64,000 bases of DNA. Source: Ancylobacter aquaticus (lineage in GTDB: Bacteria; Pseudomonadota; Alphaproteobacteria; Rhizobiales; Xanthobacteraceae). The stretch covers positions 1,426,001 through 1,490,000 of the forward strand of contig NZ_SMFY01000001.1 of assembly GCF_004339465.1 (NCBI RefSeq). The letters run 5' to 3'. Shown here one piece after another: positions 18,235-26,540 of this stretch (the first letter of the stretch is position 1; the number at the start of each line of letters is the position of its first letter). The notes under the pieces were generated by a model. It was given only the letters and a program-made list of their open reading frames with translations. It did no database searches and was not told where the DNA came from. A program made the translations under genes and the position numbers.

Positions 18235-19437
18235 TCAGTCCCCCCGCCATCCGTCGAGATAGACCGTGCGCTCCACCCCGGCGAAGCGGCCGAGGCGGGC
18301 GAGTTCGGCGTCGAGCGCGTCGAGACGGCCCTGCGACGCACGCACGCCCGGCTCCAGCCACAGCCGACGCACATCCAGCGTGCCGGCCTTGCGGTCGGCC
18401 TTCATGTCGATGCGCCCGATCATCCGGTCGCCCTCCAGGATCGGGAATACGTAATAGCCATAGACGCGCTTTTCCGCCGGCACGAACACCTCGATCCGGT
18501 AGCTGAAGCCGAACAGCCGCTCGGCCCGGGCGCGGTCGCGCAGCAGCGGGTCGAACGGGCTCAGCACGCGCAGCCGCGACGGCGGGGCGGGTAGGGAATC
18601 GAACAGGGCGGCGCTGCCGGCGAAGGCGTACGAGGCGCGCGGCTTGCCACCTTCCGCGCCCGCAACCAGCACCGGCTCCAGCCGGTCGCGGTTCGCCTCC
18701 ACCCACCTCTTCGCTTCCTCCGGCGAGACGAGGTTCCAGAAGGCGGCGATCTCGCCCGAGGTGGCAAAGCCCAAACGCTCCAGCGCCGAGGTGCAGGCCC
18801 AGTCGACGAAGGCCTCGCCCGTCACCTCCCCGGCAAGCTGGGGCGCGGGGATGACGCGCTCGGTGAGGTCATAGCGCTTCTGGAACCCCTCGCGCCCGGC
18901 AATGGCAAGCGCGCCGGTGCGCCAGTGATATTCGAGCGCGGTCTTCTCCGGGTGCCAGTTCCACCAGCCGCCGGGCGGGCGCTTGCCGGCGACCGGGTCC
19001 TGCTCGAAGTCCCGCGCCATCAGCGGGCCCTCGCGGCGCACCCGCTCCAGCACATGGTCGACATAGGTCTCGAAGCCGTTCTCGTGCCAGCTTCTCCAGC
19101 GCGTCGCCAGCGTTTCCCTCGCCCGCGCGAATCGGTGCTTCCAATAGGGGAAGAAGGCGCAGGGGATGATGGCCGCGTCATGCGTCCAGTGCTCGAACAG
19201 CGCGCCGTCCTTCTCCAGCAGGGCGGTGAGGTGCTCGCGCTTGTAGGAGGGGTTGCGGGCGAACAGGATGTGGTGATGCGCGCGCTCCACCGTGGAGATG
19301 CTGTCCACCTGCACGAAGCCGATCGCGTGGATCAGTTCCAGCAGCCCGGCCTTGCTCAGCGCGCCGCGCGGCCGGCTGAGGCCCTGCCTGGCGAGGAAAA
19401 CGCGGCGCGCGTCTTCATTGGAGAGGTGAAGGGTCAT
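18235..19437 (-). CDS. Winged-helix DNA-binding protein of the YcaQ/AlkX (HTH_42) family
   Basis: This 400-residue protein matches the HTH_42 family: LHAIGFVQVDSI-like opening (seen as ELIHAIGFVQVDSIS), FEHWTHDAAIIP in the middle, and LSPFDPLLRDRARAERLFGF near residue 300. The E. coli relative YcaQ unhooks DNA interstrand crosslinks and uses a QxQ/QxD-type motif. Here the equivalent segment reads VQVDS, which has the Gln and Asp. A DNA glycosylase role is thus possible. The start overlaps the permease gene stop by 4 bases (ATGA). It lies upstream of the TPP riboswitch. Confidence 0.8.
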   Translation of the reverse strand: MTLHLSNEDARRVFLARQGLSRPRGALSKAGLLELIHAIGFVQVDSISTVERAHHHILFARNPSYKREHLTALLEKDGALFEHWTHDAAIIPCAFFPYWKHRFARARETLATRWRSWHENGFETYVDHVLERVRREGPLMARDFEQDPVAGKRPPGGWWNWHPEKTALEYHWRTGALAIAGREGFQKRYDLTERVIPAPQLAGEVTGEAFVDWACTSALERLGFATSGEIAAFWNLVSPEEAKRWVEANRDRLEPVLVAGAEGGKPRASYAFAGSAALFDSLPAPPSRLRVLSPFDPLLRDRARAERLFGFSYRIEVFVPAEKRVYGYYVFPILEGDRMIGRIDMKADRKAGTLDVRRLWLEPGVRASQGRLDALDAELARLGRFAGVERTVYLDGWRGD

Positions 19438-20216
19438 GCCCGCACGGTTTCCGGCGCCCAGGGCACCAGCCGCGTCAGCCCGCGATCGACCAGCGTGAAC
19501 AAGATCAGCGCCATCGCCAGCAGCACGGCCAGCGCGGCGAACACCATGTCGGTCTGCATGCGGGCGTTGGAATAGATCATGAGATAGCCGAGCCCGGCCG
19601 ACGCGCCGACCCATTCCCCCACCACCGCGCCGATGGGGGCGACGGCGGTGGCGACCTTGAGGCCGGAGGCGAGGGCGGGGAGGGCGGCGGGAATGCGGAT
19701 GAAGCGCAGCGTTTTCACCGTACCGGCGCCGCCCAGCCGGGCAAGATCGACCAGCCCCTGCTCGGTACGCGCCAGCCCGTCATGAAAGGCCGAGGCGACG
19801 GGAAAGAAGATGATGAGGCTCGCCATCACGATCTTGGAGGCGAGGCCGAAGCCGAACCAGATGACCAGCAGCGGGGCGATGGCGAACACCGGCAGCGCCT
19901 GCGCCACCAGCAGCACCGGGCGCATGGCGCGGCGCGCCAGCGGCGAGGCCGCCATGGCGAGCGCGCAGGCGATGCCAAGCACCGAGCCGCACAGCAGCCC
20001 CAGCAGCATTTCCCCCAGCGTGATGCCGGCATTGTGGACAAGCACGTCGGCATTGTTCCACGCTGTCATGCCAATGCGCAGCGGACCGGGAAGTATGTAG
20101 GCCGGCACGGCAAGAAGGAGCACCGCGGCTTCCCACAGGCCCAGCAGAACAAGAGTGACGGAGAGCGCGCGCCCGATGGCGGCCATGGGGGGATTCCTGC
20201 GGGGAGAGTCGTGCAT
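19434..20216 (-). CDS. ABC transporter permease, ThiX/SsuC-like
   Basis: This 260-residue protein has six membrane segments and the BPD-permease loop around LARLGGAGTVKTLRFIRIPAALP. The family serves aliphatic sulfonates, taurine or HMP. Because a ThiY-type binding protein with a TPP riboswitch lies two genes downstream on the same strand, ThiX is the best guess. Unlike most thiXYZ operons, no ATPase gene accompanies it, and the riboswitch is downstream of it. Start choices are 20216 (AAGGGC upstream) or 20186 (CAGGA upstream). Confidence 0.78.
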   Translation of the reverse strand: MHDSPRRNPPMAAIGRALSVTLVLLGLWEAAVLLLAVPAYILPGPLRIGMTAWNNADVLVHNAGITLGEMLLGLLCGSVLGIACALAMAASPLARRAMRPVLLVAQALPVFAIAPLLVIWFGFGLASKIVMASLIIFFPVASAFHDGLARTEQGLVDLARLGGAGTVKTLRFIRIPAALPALASGLKVATAVAPIGAVVGEWVGASAGLGYLMIYSNARMQTDMVFAALAVLLAMALILFTLVDRGLTRLVPWAPETVRA

Positions 20217-20381
20217 GCGTTGCAGCCCTTATAGCCGCCGCCCTGCAAATGCGCGACGTTTGCGCCGGCAAGGGGAGAGCGGATTCAGCGACGGCCGGCG
20301 CGGAGAGACTTGACGGCCGTCAATGCGACGACACTTCTTGAGAGGCAAAGAAGTCTTCATCAGAACCGGGGAGGAAGCCAG

Positions 20382-21227
20382 ATGATCAAGGACATTCTCG
20401 TCAGCCTGCGCGTGGCCGACGTTGGGGACGACGTCGCCGGCGATTATGCGGTCTCCGCCGCGGCTGCGCTCGACGCGCATCTGACGGGCGTCGCGGTGAG
20501 CTACGAGATCGACGTGCCGCCGGTTTACACCGAGGCCTTTTCCACCGATTTCATCGAGGCGCAGCGGGCGGAGGGCCAGCGGTTGGCGCGCTTCTCGGTG
20601 GAACGCTTCGGCGAGGCGGCACGCTCCCTCGGTCTCACCGGCGAGGTTCGGATGATCGACGGCACGCCCGGCGGGGCGGCCGAGCAGATCGGCGTGATGG
20701 CCCGCCTCTATGACCTTACCATAGTCAACCAGGCCGACCCGAACAGGCTCGGCCCGGAGGATGTCGTGACCGAGGCCGTGCTGTTCGATTCCGGGCGGCC
20801 GGTGCTGGTGGTGCCGCGCACGCAGCAGAAGCCCTTCTCGGCCAAGCGCATCATGGTTGCCTGGGATGGCGGCCGCACCTCCGCCCGCGCGGTGGCGGAG
20901 GCACGGGCGCTGCTCGGCCACGCCCATCTGGTCGAGGCGGTGGTGGTCGATAGCGGCAAGCCGCTGAAGAAGAAGGGCGTCGACCTGCCGGGCGCCGATC
21001 TCGCCCGCCATCTGGCCCGGCACGACAAGTCGGTGGAACTGCGCACGCTGGTGCCGGAGCGCGGTGAGAGCATCGCCGACGTGCTGCTCAAGGAAGTGGC
21101 GGAGCGCGATATCGATATCGTCGTCATGGGTGGCTACGGCCATTCGCGGCTGCGCGAATTCGTGCTCGGCGGCGTCACCCGCGACATGCTGGAGCGGATG
21201 ACCGTGCCGCTGTTCCTCGCCCATTGA
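20382..21227 (+). CDS. Universal stress protein, tandem-domain type
   Basis: This 281-residue cytosolic protein contains two UspA folds. The first (DILVSLRVADVGDD...) is degenerate; the second begins RIMVAWDGGRTSARAV near residue 150 and ends with the ATP-binding signature GGYGHSRLREFVLGG and TRDMLERMTVPLFLAH. Proteins of this type are common in Hyphomicrobiales and respond to stationary phase or redox stress. GGGGAGGAAG lies just before the ATG at 20382. A strong terminator follows. Confidence 0.92.
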   Translation: MIKDILVSLRVADVGDDVAGDYAVSAAAALDAHLTGVAVSYEIDVPPVYTEAFSTDFIEAQRAEGQRLARFSVERFGEAARSLGLTGEVRMIDGTPGGAAEQIGVMARLYDLTIVNQADPNRLGPEDVVTEAVLFDSGRPVLVVPRTQQKPFSAKRIMVAWDGGRTSARAVAEARALLGHAHLVEAVVVDSGKPLKKKGVDLPGADLARHLARHDKSVELRTLVPERGESIADVLLKEVAERDIDIVVMGGYGHSRLREFVLGGVTRDMLERMTVPLFLAH

Positions 21228-21252
21228 GGCACATCGGCCGGCGCGAAAAGCC

Positions 21253-21279
21253 AAGCCCGGCGCCCGCGCCGGGCTTTCG
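21253..21279 (+). terminator. Rho-independent terminator after the Usp gene
   Basis: A 10-bp perfect stem (AAGCCCGGCG / CGCCGGGCTT) with a 4-base loop ends in TTTC, 25 bases after the stop codon. Confidence 0.75.
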
Positions 21280-21403
21280 TGCTTCCGAGCGCTGCCGGGC
21301 CGGTCGGGCGCAAGCTGATCTCAAGATGTGAAGGGACAGGTGTGCCGGAAGTGCTTACCTGTCTGCAGTGGGTCGACGGCACGGAAATCCAAAGGGAAAG
21401 ACG

Positions 21404-22504
21404 ATGAAAAGGCTCCTCGCCACCACGCTCGCACTGCTCGCCACCGTCAACATGTCGCTGGCCTGCACGGCGGTCGATCTTGTTGCCAAGGATGGCAGCG
21501 TCATCGCCGGGCGCACCATGGAATGGGCCTATGACATGCAGTGGCAGTTGGTCAGCCAGCCCAAGGGCACCGAGCTGACGCTGATCGCTCCTACGGCCCT
21601 CGACCTCCCGGCCCACAAGGTGACGACGAAATATGCGGTCGTCGGCGTCAATGCCGGCATCATTCCCGGCGGGGCGCTGCTCGACGGGCAGAACTCCGAA
21701 GGCCTCTCCATGAGCGGCAATTTCCTGCCCGGCTTCACCCAGTACCAAAGTGTGACGAAGGACGACAAGGAGTACCAGTCCGTGCTGACCTTCGGCTCCT
21801 GGGCGCTGGGCAGCTTCGCCAATGTCGCGGAACTGCGCGCCGCGCTGGCGACGATGAAGGTGTGGGCGGACGACACGCTTGAGAGCGGCCCGACGCCTCC
21901 GACCCTGCATTTCGTCTTCGTCGACCGCTCCGGCGCCGGCATGGTGGTGGAATATGTGAAGGGCGAGGTGCAGATCCACGACAATGTCGCCCATGTCCTC
22001 ACCAATGCGCCGACCTATGACTGGCACATCAACAATGCGCGCAACTATCTCAGCCTGACGACGGTGGGCGTACCGAGCCAGCAGGTGGGCAGCGTGAACG
22101 TGACCGAGCTTGGGCAGGGCGGCGGGCTGCTCGGCCTGCCGGGCGATTACACGCCCCCCTCGCGCTTCGTGCGCGCGGCCATGCTGCGCCACAATGTCAC
22201 CGAGCCCGCGAACGCCGGCGAGGCGGCGCAGGCGGTCGGCCACATCCTCAACAATGTCGACATCCCGCTGGGCATCGCCCAGTTTCGCCAGCAGGACGGC
22301 ACGCTCGGCTCCGACTACACCCAGTGGGTGGTGGTGAAGGACCTCACCAACAACACGCTGAAGATCGCCGATTACGACAACCGGCTGAACTACCTCACCA
22401 TCGACCTCGCCCCGCTCTTCGCCCAGACGAAGCCGGCGGCACGTCTGGTGACCGAGCTTCCTTACCCGAAGACGAGCGCCGGCGCCGAGGTTCTGGCGCC
22501 CTGA
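21404..22504 (+). CDS. Periplasmic choloylglycine hydrolase / penicillin V acylase family (Ntn hydrolase)
   Basis: This 366-residue protein has a signal peptide (MKRLLATTLALLATVNMSLA) directly followed by CTAVDLVAKDGSVIAGRTMEW. The Cys after the cleavage site is the N-terminal nucleophile that the family needs, and the GRTMEW motif holds the conserved Arg. Later family residues include NSEGLSMSGNFLPG, TNAPTYDWHINNARNY and the Arg in the SRFVRAAML block. It hydrolyses linear amides such as bile salts, penicillin V or acyl-homoserine lactones; which one cannot be told. GGGAAAG precedes the ATG. Confidence 0.88.
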   Translation: MKRLLATTLALLATVNMSLACTAVDLVAKDGSVIAGRTMEWAYDMQWQLVSQPKGTELTLIAPTALDLPAHKVTTKYAVVGVNAGIIPGGALLDGQNSEGLSMSGNFLPGFTQYQSVTKDDKEYQSVLTFGSWALGSFANVAELRAALATMKVWADDTLESGPTPPTLHFVFVDRSGAGMVVEYVKGEVQIHDNVAHVLTNAPTYDWHINNARNYLSLTTVGVPSQQVGSVNVTELGQGGGLLGLPGDYTPPSRFVRAAMLRHNVTEPANAGEAAQAVGHILNNVDIPLGIAQFRQQDGTLGSDYTQWVVVKDLTNNTLKIADYDNRLNYLTIDLAPLFAQTKPAARLVTELPYPKTSAGAEVLAP

Positions 22505-22631
22505 TCGTGCCGCCCGTCCGGCCCGCTCCCGGCGGGCCGGACGCGAGCCTCCTGCGCGGGTGGACGCTTGCCACCCGGGCTGGCCGCCGGCTTGCATGGT
22601 TTCTCGCTCCGGAAGCGAGGAGGCCGTGCCG

Positions 22632-22835
22632 ATGCTCTCGATGCCACCCCGGACGCCGTTGCGCCCGATTCCTTCGCCCCCACCCCTGACCGAGGAGCGG
22701 GTGCGCGCTGCCGAGGCGTTCGCCCTCGCCTATGCCCGCAAAAGGGGCGGGCGGGTGCGGGTGCGCCCGGATGTGTGGCTTGAACTGCGGGCGGCCGGGG
22801 CGGACATGTCGCTTTATATCTGCGACACGCGCTGA
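22632..22835 (+). CDS. Small conserved-type hypothetical protein
   Basis: This 67-residue basic, Pro-rich protein ends with a more structured part (ARKRGGRVRVRPDVWLELRAAG). GAGGAGG stands 9 bases before the ATG, supporting translation. I do not recognise it. It lies between the Ntn hydrolase and a convergent gene. Confidence 0.45.
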   Translation: MLSMPPRTPLRPIPSPPPLTEERVRAAEAFALAYARKRGGRVRVRPDVWLELRAAGADMSLYICDTR

Positions 22836-22853
22836 AGGGCGTTCGCGCGCGTC

Positions 22854-23216
22854 CTACAGGCCGAGCACGGCCTTGAATTCGTCCGGCAGCGTCACATTGG
22901 CCGAAGCGTCCTTGAACATCGGGGCGATGTCCGCCGGGGTGTAACCGGCATGGCCGCAGCCGATTGGCGTGAGCTGGAAGCTGAGGTCCGGACGGGCGGC
23001 GGCGAATTTCAGGAAGCGGCGGACGAATTTGGCGATTTCAGGCAGCGGCAGTGTCTCGATGTCCCAGTCCTTGGTCGGGATGGCGAAGGCGGTTCCGGTG
23101 AGGCCGAAACCGACGCCCCATTCGGCGTCGCGATTGTCGTGCGCCCAGCGCGCCGCCCCGCCCGCATGGATGCCGGCGAGATTCGAGCCGAAGACGAAGA
23201 TCGGGTTGCGCTCCAT
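22854..23216 (-). CDS. Conserved hypothetical protein of the FGSNLxGxHGxGAA type
   Basis: This 120-residue soluble protein opens with IFVFGSNLAGIHAGGAARWA and continues with AIPTKDWDIETLPL and LTPIGCGHAGYTPADIAPMF. These motifs belong to a small conserved family seen in bacteria and phages and resembling macro-domain-like nucleotide-binding proteins. No biochemical role is established. It is the last chromosomal gene before the integrated element. The Met at 23216 was chosen because the conserved part begins there. Confidence 0.7.
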   Translation of the reverse strand: MERNPIFVFGSNLAGIHAGGAARWAHDNRDAEWGVGFGLTGTAFAIPTKDWDIETLPLPEIAKFVRRFLKFAAARPDLSFQLTPIGCGHAGYTPADIAPMFKDASANVTLPDEFKAVLGL

Positions 23217-23350
23217 GCCGTTGCTGCTCCTGTGCCGTGCCGGTGGGCAGCGCATTCCGCCCCTTTAAAATGGCACCCGCGCGGCGCGCCAAGGGCGCGC
23301 ACCACCGGGGCGCGCCGACACTCTCGGGCAAAGGATAGGGATAACGGCGA

Positions 23351-23404
23351 TTCTGGTACAGCTGGGTGGGCTCGAACCACCGACCTCCGGTTCCACAGAC
23401 CGGC
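23351..23404. repeat. attL: partial tRNA-His copy (54-bp direct repeat)
   Basis: The 54 bases are identical to 40492-40545 and hold the anticodon loop to the CCA end of tRNA-His on the minus strand. Beyond 23404 the sequence diverges from the tRNA, so this copy is the displaced original 3' half left by integration. Confidence 0.93.
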
Positions 23405-23488
23405 TTTGAACGCCGTGGTTGTTAGCTTCTCCGCCGATATGTTGCAACTATGTTGCATGGAGCCCGTGGAAAAGTGCTGTAGCGGGTG

Positions 23489-24631
23489 TCACTCGGAGAG
23501 CAGCCGGGCCTCAATCTGGGCCATGGCGTTTCGATCGTCATCGTCCGATGGGAACAGATAGCCATAGAGATCGAACGTCATCTGGATCGACGAATGGCCC
23601 ATGAGCGCCTGCACCTTCTTCGGCGGAAAGCCCTGTTCGATGAATAGCGCCGCAGCAGCGTGCCGGAGGGCATGCAGGCTGAACTTCGCATCGGGAACCT
23701 GAATCGAATTGCCGTCCTCGCCGAGAGCGTCGCGCATCACTGTCACGCCAGCCTTGATCTGCGCCGGCCAGAACACGCGGTTGAGGATATTCGTGTGTTC
23801 CTCGATGCGGCCGGAGGCGTTCGGGAAGACCAACCCGAGAGCGCCGTTTGGGCATTGAAGTTTCCACGCCTTGAGCCCGGTGACGCTGGTCTGCGATAGC
23901 GGAATGTCACGCGTGCCGGCTTTCGACTTGGGCGGGCCAAAGGAGCCCTTCCGGTCGACACGGCGCCGAACGTGGATCATGCCCGCGTCGAGATTCACAT
24001 CCGACCAAAGCAGCCCGCGCAGTTCACTGCTTCGCATACCCGTGAGCATGGCGGTGCGGATGAAGGGCTTCCAGCGGGCTGGGGTGTGCTTGAGGATCGC
24101 GGCCAGTTCCGCCTTGGTCGGCATATCGATATGCGGGCCGCTTCGGCGAGCATGCGGCAGCTTCACCTCCCGCGCGGGGTTGTGGGATGCACGACCGTCA
24201 CGCATGGCCTGGGCGAAGATGGAGGTGATGCAGGAAAGAGCTTTCCGTGCCGACGAGCGCGACAAGATCGCTGCCACCTCATCCACGGCCGACTGAATCA
24301 TCGGCGCTCCAATCTTCGATAGCTTCGTCTTGCCAAGCCTGGGCTTGACGTGATGCTCATACGTCGAGCGGTAGCGCTCGATCGTCATCTGCTCAAGCCC
24401 GACCTCTGCACACTTGGCCAGCCAGCGCTCACCCGCATCGGCGAGCGTGACGCTTGCCGACTCCGCCGTGTGGATGCCACGCGAGACCTCTCCTCGCGCA
24501 TGCACCAGGAAAGAATCGGCTTCCTTCTTCGTCGTGAACTGACGGTGGCGTCGCTTGCCACCGCCGTCCACATAGTCCGCTTGCCAGCAGGTCTTGCCGG
24601 AAGGCAGCGTACGTTTGCGGATGGTCGCCAT
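23489..24631 (-). CDS. int: Tyrosine recombinase (phage integrase)
   Basis: This 380-residue protein has an amino-terminal arm-binding region, a SAM-like core-binding domain (about 60-150) and a catalytic domain with all expected residues: Arg200 in TGMRSSELRGL, a Lys in PPKSKAG near 235, HALRH (His320, Arg323), GHSSIQ (His346) and the nucleophile Tyr356 in FDLYGYLF. It would integrate and excise the element at tRNA-His. It ends 85 bases from attL. Its start overlaps the stop of the upstream hypothetical gene by one base, so it is read as the last gene of the leftward operon. Confidence 0.95.
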   Translation of the reverse strand: MATIRKRTLPSGKTCWQADYVDGGGKRRHRQFTTKKEADSFLVHARGEVSRGIHTAESASVTLADAGERWLAKCAEVGLEQMTIERYRSTYEHHVKPRLGKTKLSKIGAPMIQSAVDEVAAILSRSSARKALSCITSIFAQAMRDGRASHNPAREVKLPHARRSGPHIDMPTKAELAAILKHTPARWKPFIRTAMLTGMRSSELRGLLWSDVNLDAGMIHVRRRVDRKGSFGPPKSKAGTRDIPLSQTSVTGLKAWKLQCPNGALGLVFPNASGRIEEHTNILNRVFWPAQIKAGVTVMRDALGEDGNSIQVPDAKFSLHALRHAAAALFIEQGFPPKKVQALMGHSSIQMTFDLYGYLFPSDDDDRNAMAQIEARLLSE

Positions 24632-25209
24632 CAGGCCTTTCCCTCATCAACCGCGAAGGCGAGATCCTCAAGCGCTTCCGCCTCCGTCAGCGCGATGTCG
24701 AGCGCGTCGTCCAGGAGGTTCCACTCGTCACCGCGAGACTCCCCCTCATCCAGCGCCAGTTTGGCCAGCCGGATCGTCGATCGCACGCGCCCCGCCATGC
24801 CGGGCAAAGCGGAGGTTGCAGGCCTGACGGCCTTGATCTCCGCACCGAACTGCCGAAACAGCTGGCGGTACTCGTCCGGTAATTCGTCGATGTAGGCGTG
24901 CATCATCACCTCATGTTTCGCTGCCAGATCGCTCAGAGAGCCAACAGGCATCGCGAGGATTGCGAGGCCGGCAGCATCCGCTGCGGCGAAGTCCTCGCCG
25001 GTCATGAGCGCCCTGAAGGCCGTCATGCGGGTGCTGATAGTTCTGTCGTCGTCGGTTGCCTCGAACTCCACCGGGGCTTTGTCAGCCGGCCGATCGGGGT
25101 TCGAAGGCCGCCGTGCCGGCGCTGTGCCGGTCTGTCCGGCACGCAGGTCGTGGAGGTGGCGTGCGGCGGCGATGGCGCGATCGACGTCGGTGGGCGTGCG
25201 GAGGTTCAT
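24631..25209 (-). CDS. Phage-type hypothetical protein
   Basis: This 192-residue soluble protein has a polar, disordered amino-terminal third (AGQTGTAPARRPSNPDRPAD) and a mostly helical acidic remainder ending ALTEAEALEDLAFAVDEGKA. I recognise no domain. It belongs to the leftward early operon that ends in the integrase, with one base of overlap to int and 3 bases to the gene before it. Confidence 0.6.
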   Translation of the reverse strand: MNLRTPTDVDRAIAAARHLHDLRAGQTGTAPARRPSNPDRPADKAPVEFEATDDDRTISTRMTAFRALMTGEDFAAADAAGLAILAMPVGSLSDLAAKHEVMMHAYIDELPDEYRQLFRQFGAEIKAVRPATSALPGMAGRVRSTIRLAKLALDEGESRGDEWNLLDDALDIALTEAEALEDLAFAVDEGKA

Positions 25210-25212
25210 TGC

Positions 25213-25449
25213 TCAACCCTCCGCCGAGACGGCGCGGACGGCCGCGATCGACGTGAACCGCGAGAGGAAGACGCCGGCATGCGCGAGGATGCGGCGCGCC
25301 GCTTCATCATCCGGCGGAAGCATGCTGCAGAACTTCGCCGCGACCTGGCGCTCGAGGGCGTCGCGGAGCTCGTCGTTTGTGGCGCGGGTGGCGGGGATGG
25401 GGTCATTCGCAGGCAAGCCGATCCCGGCTGCCGATCGTGTGATCGTCAT
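25213..25449 (-). CDS. Small phage-type hypothetical protein
   Basis: This 78-residue protein begins MTITRSAAGIG; GGAG lies 6 bases upstream, favouring this start over the ATG 12 bases earlier. The body is amphipathic helices (NDELRDALERQVAAKFCSML). No function is recognised. It is in the leftward operon. Confidence 0.55.
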   Translation of the reverse strand: MTITRSAAGIGLPANDPIPATRATNDELRDALERQVAAKFCSMLPPDDEAARRILAHAGVFLSRFTSIAAVRAVSAEG

Positions 25450-25510
25450 GATGGTCTCCATCGATGTTGAGAAAAGAGGCGTCCGAGCCGAAGCCCGGCT
25501 AGAACGAGAG

Positions 25511-25936
25511 TTAGATGTTGGCCGGGCGGCCTTCGGCCATGCGGGCCTGCTCGGCGACTGCGCGGGCAGCTTCCTTCCGCGAGATCAGATAGATTGCGGC
25601 TTGCGTCGACACGTTCGGCATCAGAGCGTGCAGAAGGTCATCGATCACGCGCTGCGGACTGTTGGGGAAAGAGCGAAAGCCAATTGCCCGCATGATCTCG
25701 GAGGTCGCTTCCGACAGAGTGTAGGGCTCACCCTCATCATACGTTGATGCGAGTGCATCGAGAGCATTGACCGGAATGGAGTCCGGCGCTTCAGCCATGG
25801 CCTGCAGGCGCTCAAGCAATTCCGCTGCTTGTTTATTGGCGGAGGAATCGTGCTCCTCAGCAACGCGGCGCCGCCAGTCCGCTGTGTCCGAAAACTGTCC
25901 CGCTAGAGCCTCGGCGGCTTCTTCTCGTGTCGTCAT
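25511..25936 (-). CDS. Phage-type hypothetical protein
   Basis: This 141-residue acidic, helical protein begins MTTREEAAEALAGQF, with GAGGAA upstream. A second ATG two codons earlier is also possible. No conserved motif is recognised. It is the second gene of the leftward operon. Confidence 0.6.
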   Translation of the reverse strand: MTTREEAAEALAGQFSDTADWRRRVAEEHDSSANKQAAELLERLQAMAEAPDSIPVNALDALASTYDEGEPYTLSEATSEIMRAIGFRSFPNSPQRVIDDLLHALMPNVSTQAAIYLISRKEAARAVAEQARMAEGRPANI

Positions 25937-25968
25937 GTGCATATTTCCTCTTGCGTCAGTTCAAGCTG

Positions 25969-26334
25969 TCAGGCGGTAGCGGCCGGGGTGGAGTCCGGCT
26001 TCAAGCTGACGTATCCCGACTGGTGACCACAGTGATGGTCGCGCATCTCGTGCAGTTTGATGTGGTTCTGGTCGAAGATGAAGTCGAACTGGATGACCTC
26101 GCGCGAGGTCTCCTCGACACGGAGATTCACCCGTCGTCCGGCGTGGATCTCCACATCGTAAGCCATCAAGGCCAGTGTCTCGGGCGACACCTTGGCTCGC
26201 AGGATGCGGATCATGTCCTGCATATCGCTCCATTCCTGCCGCTCCTTCGGGAGGCTCTGGATGTAGGCAATGGCGTAGGTAAGCGCCTTGCCTTCGACGA
26301 ACCAATCGCGGCCGCTGATTTCCGTGTCGCTCAT
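25969..26334 (-). CDS. First gene of the leftward operon, hypothetical
   Basis: This 121-residue protein starts MSDTEISGRDWFVEGKAL; GGAGG lies 8 bases upstream. It has a helical first half and a beta-rich second half (VNLRVEETSREVIQFDFIF) and ends with several His residues (HHCGHQSGY). No domain is recognised. Being first after the divergent operators, it is a candidate for a regulator, but no helix-turn-helix is visible. Confidence 0.6.
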   Translation of the reverse strand: MSDTEISGRDWFVEGKALTYAIAYIQSLPKERQEWSDMQDMIRILRAKVSPETLALMAYDVEIHAGRRVNLRVEETSREVIQFDFIFDQNHIKLHEMRDHHCGHQSGYVSLKPDSTPAATA

Positions 26335-26387
26335 GCTCTCTCCTCCTTGCCGGCGCCCCGGCGGGTTCTGATTGGCGTAATCAGAAA

Positions 26388-26485
26388 ATATCCGAAATCT
26401 TGCGGCCGTCAACTGATATCGGATGAAATACGAAAAGATTTCAGATTTTATCCGATATATCGTTGACGTCGGTATGAAATCGGAT
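26388..26485. promoter_or_regulatory. Divergent A+T-rich control region with four operator-like repeats
   Basis: Four copies of a related octamer occur in about 100 bases: ATATCCGAAAT (26388), TATCGGAT (26417), ATCCGATA (26450) and AATCGGAT (26478), in alternating orientation. The segment is far richer in A+T than its surroundings and separates the leftward integrase operon from the rightward early operon. This is the expected layout of a repressor-controlled genetic switch. Confidence 0.65.
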
Positions 26486-26540
26486 TATTTACGAAATCGA
26501 ACTTGGCTTGTAGAAAGGAGGGAGCCTCAGAGGAGTAGAG

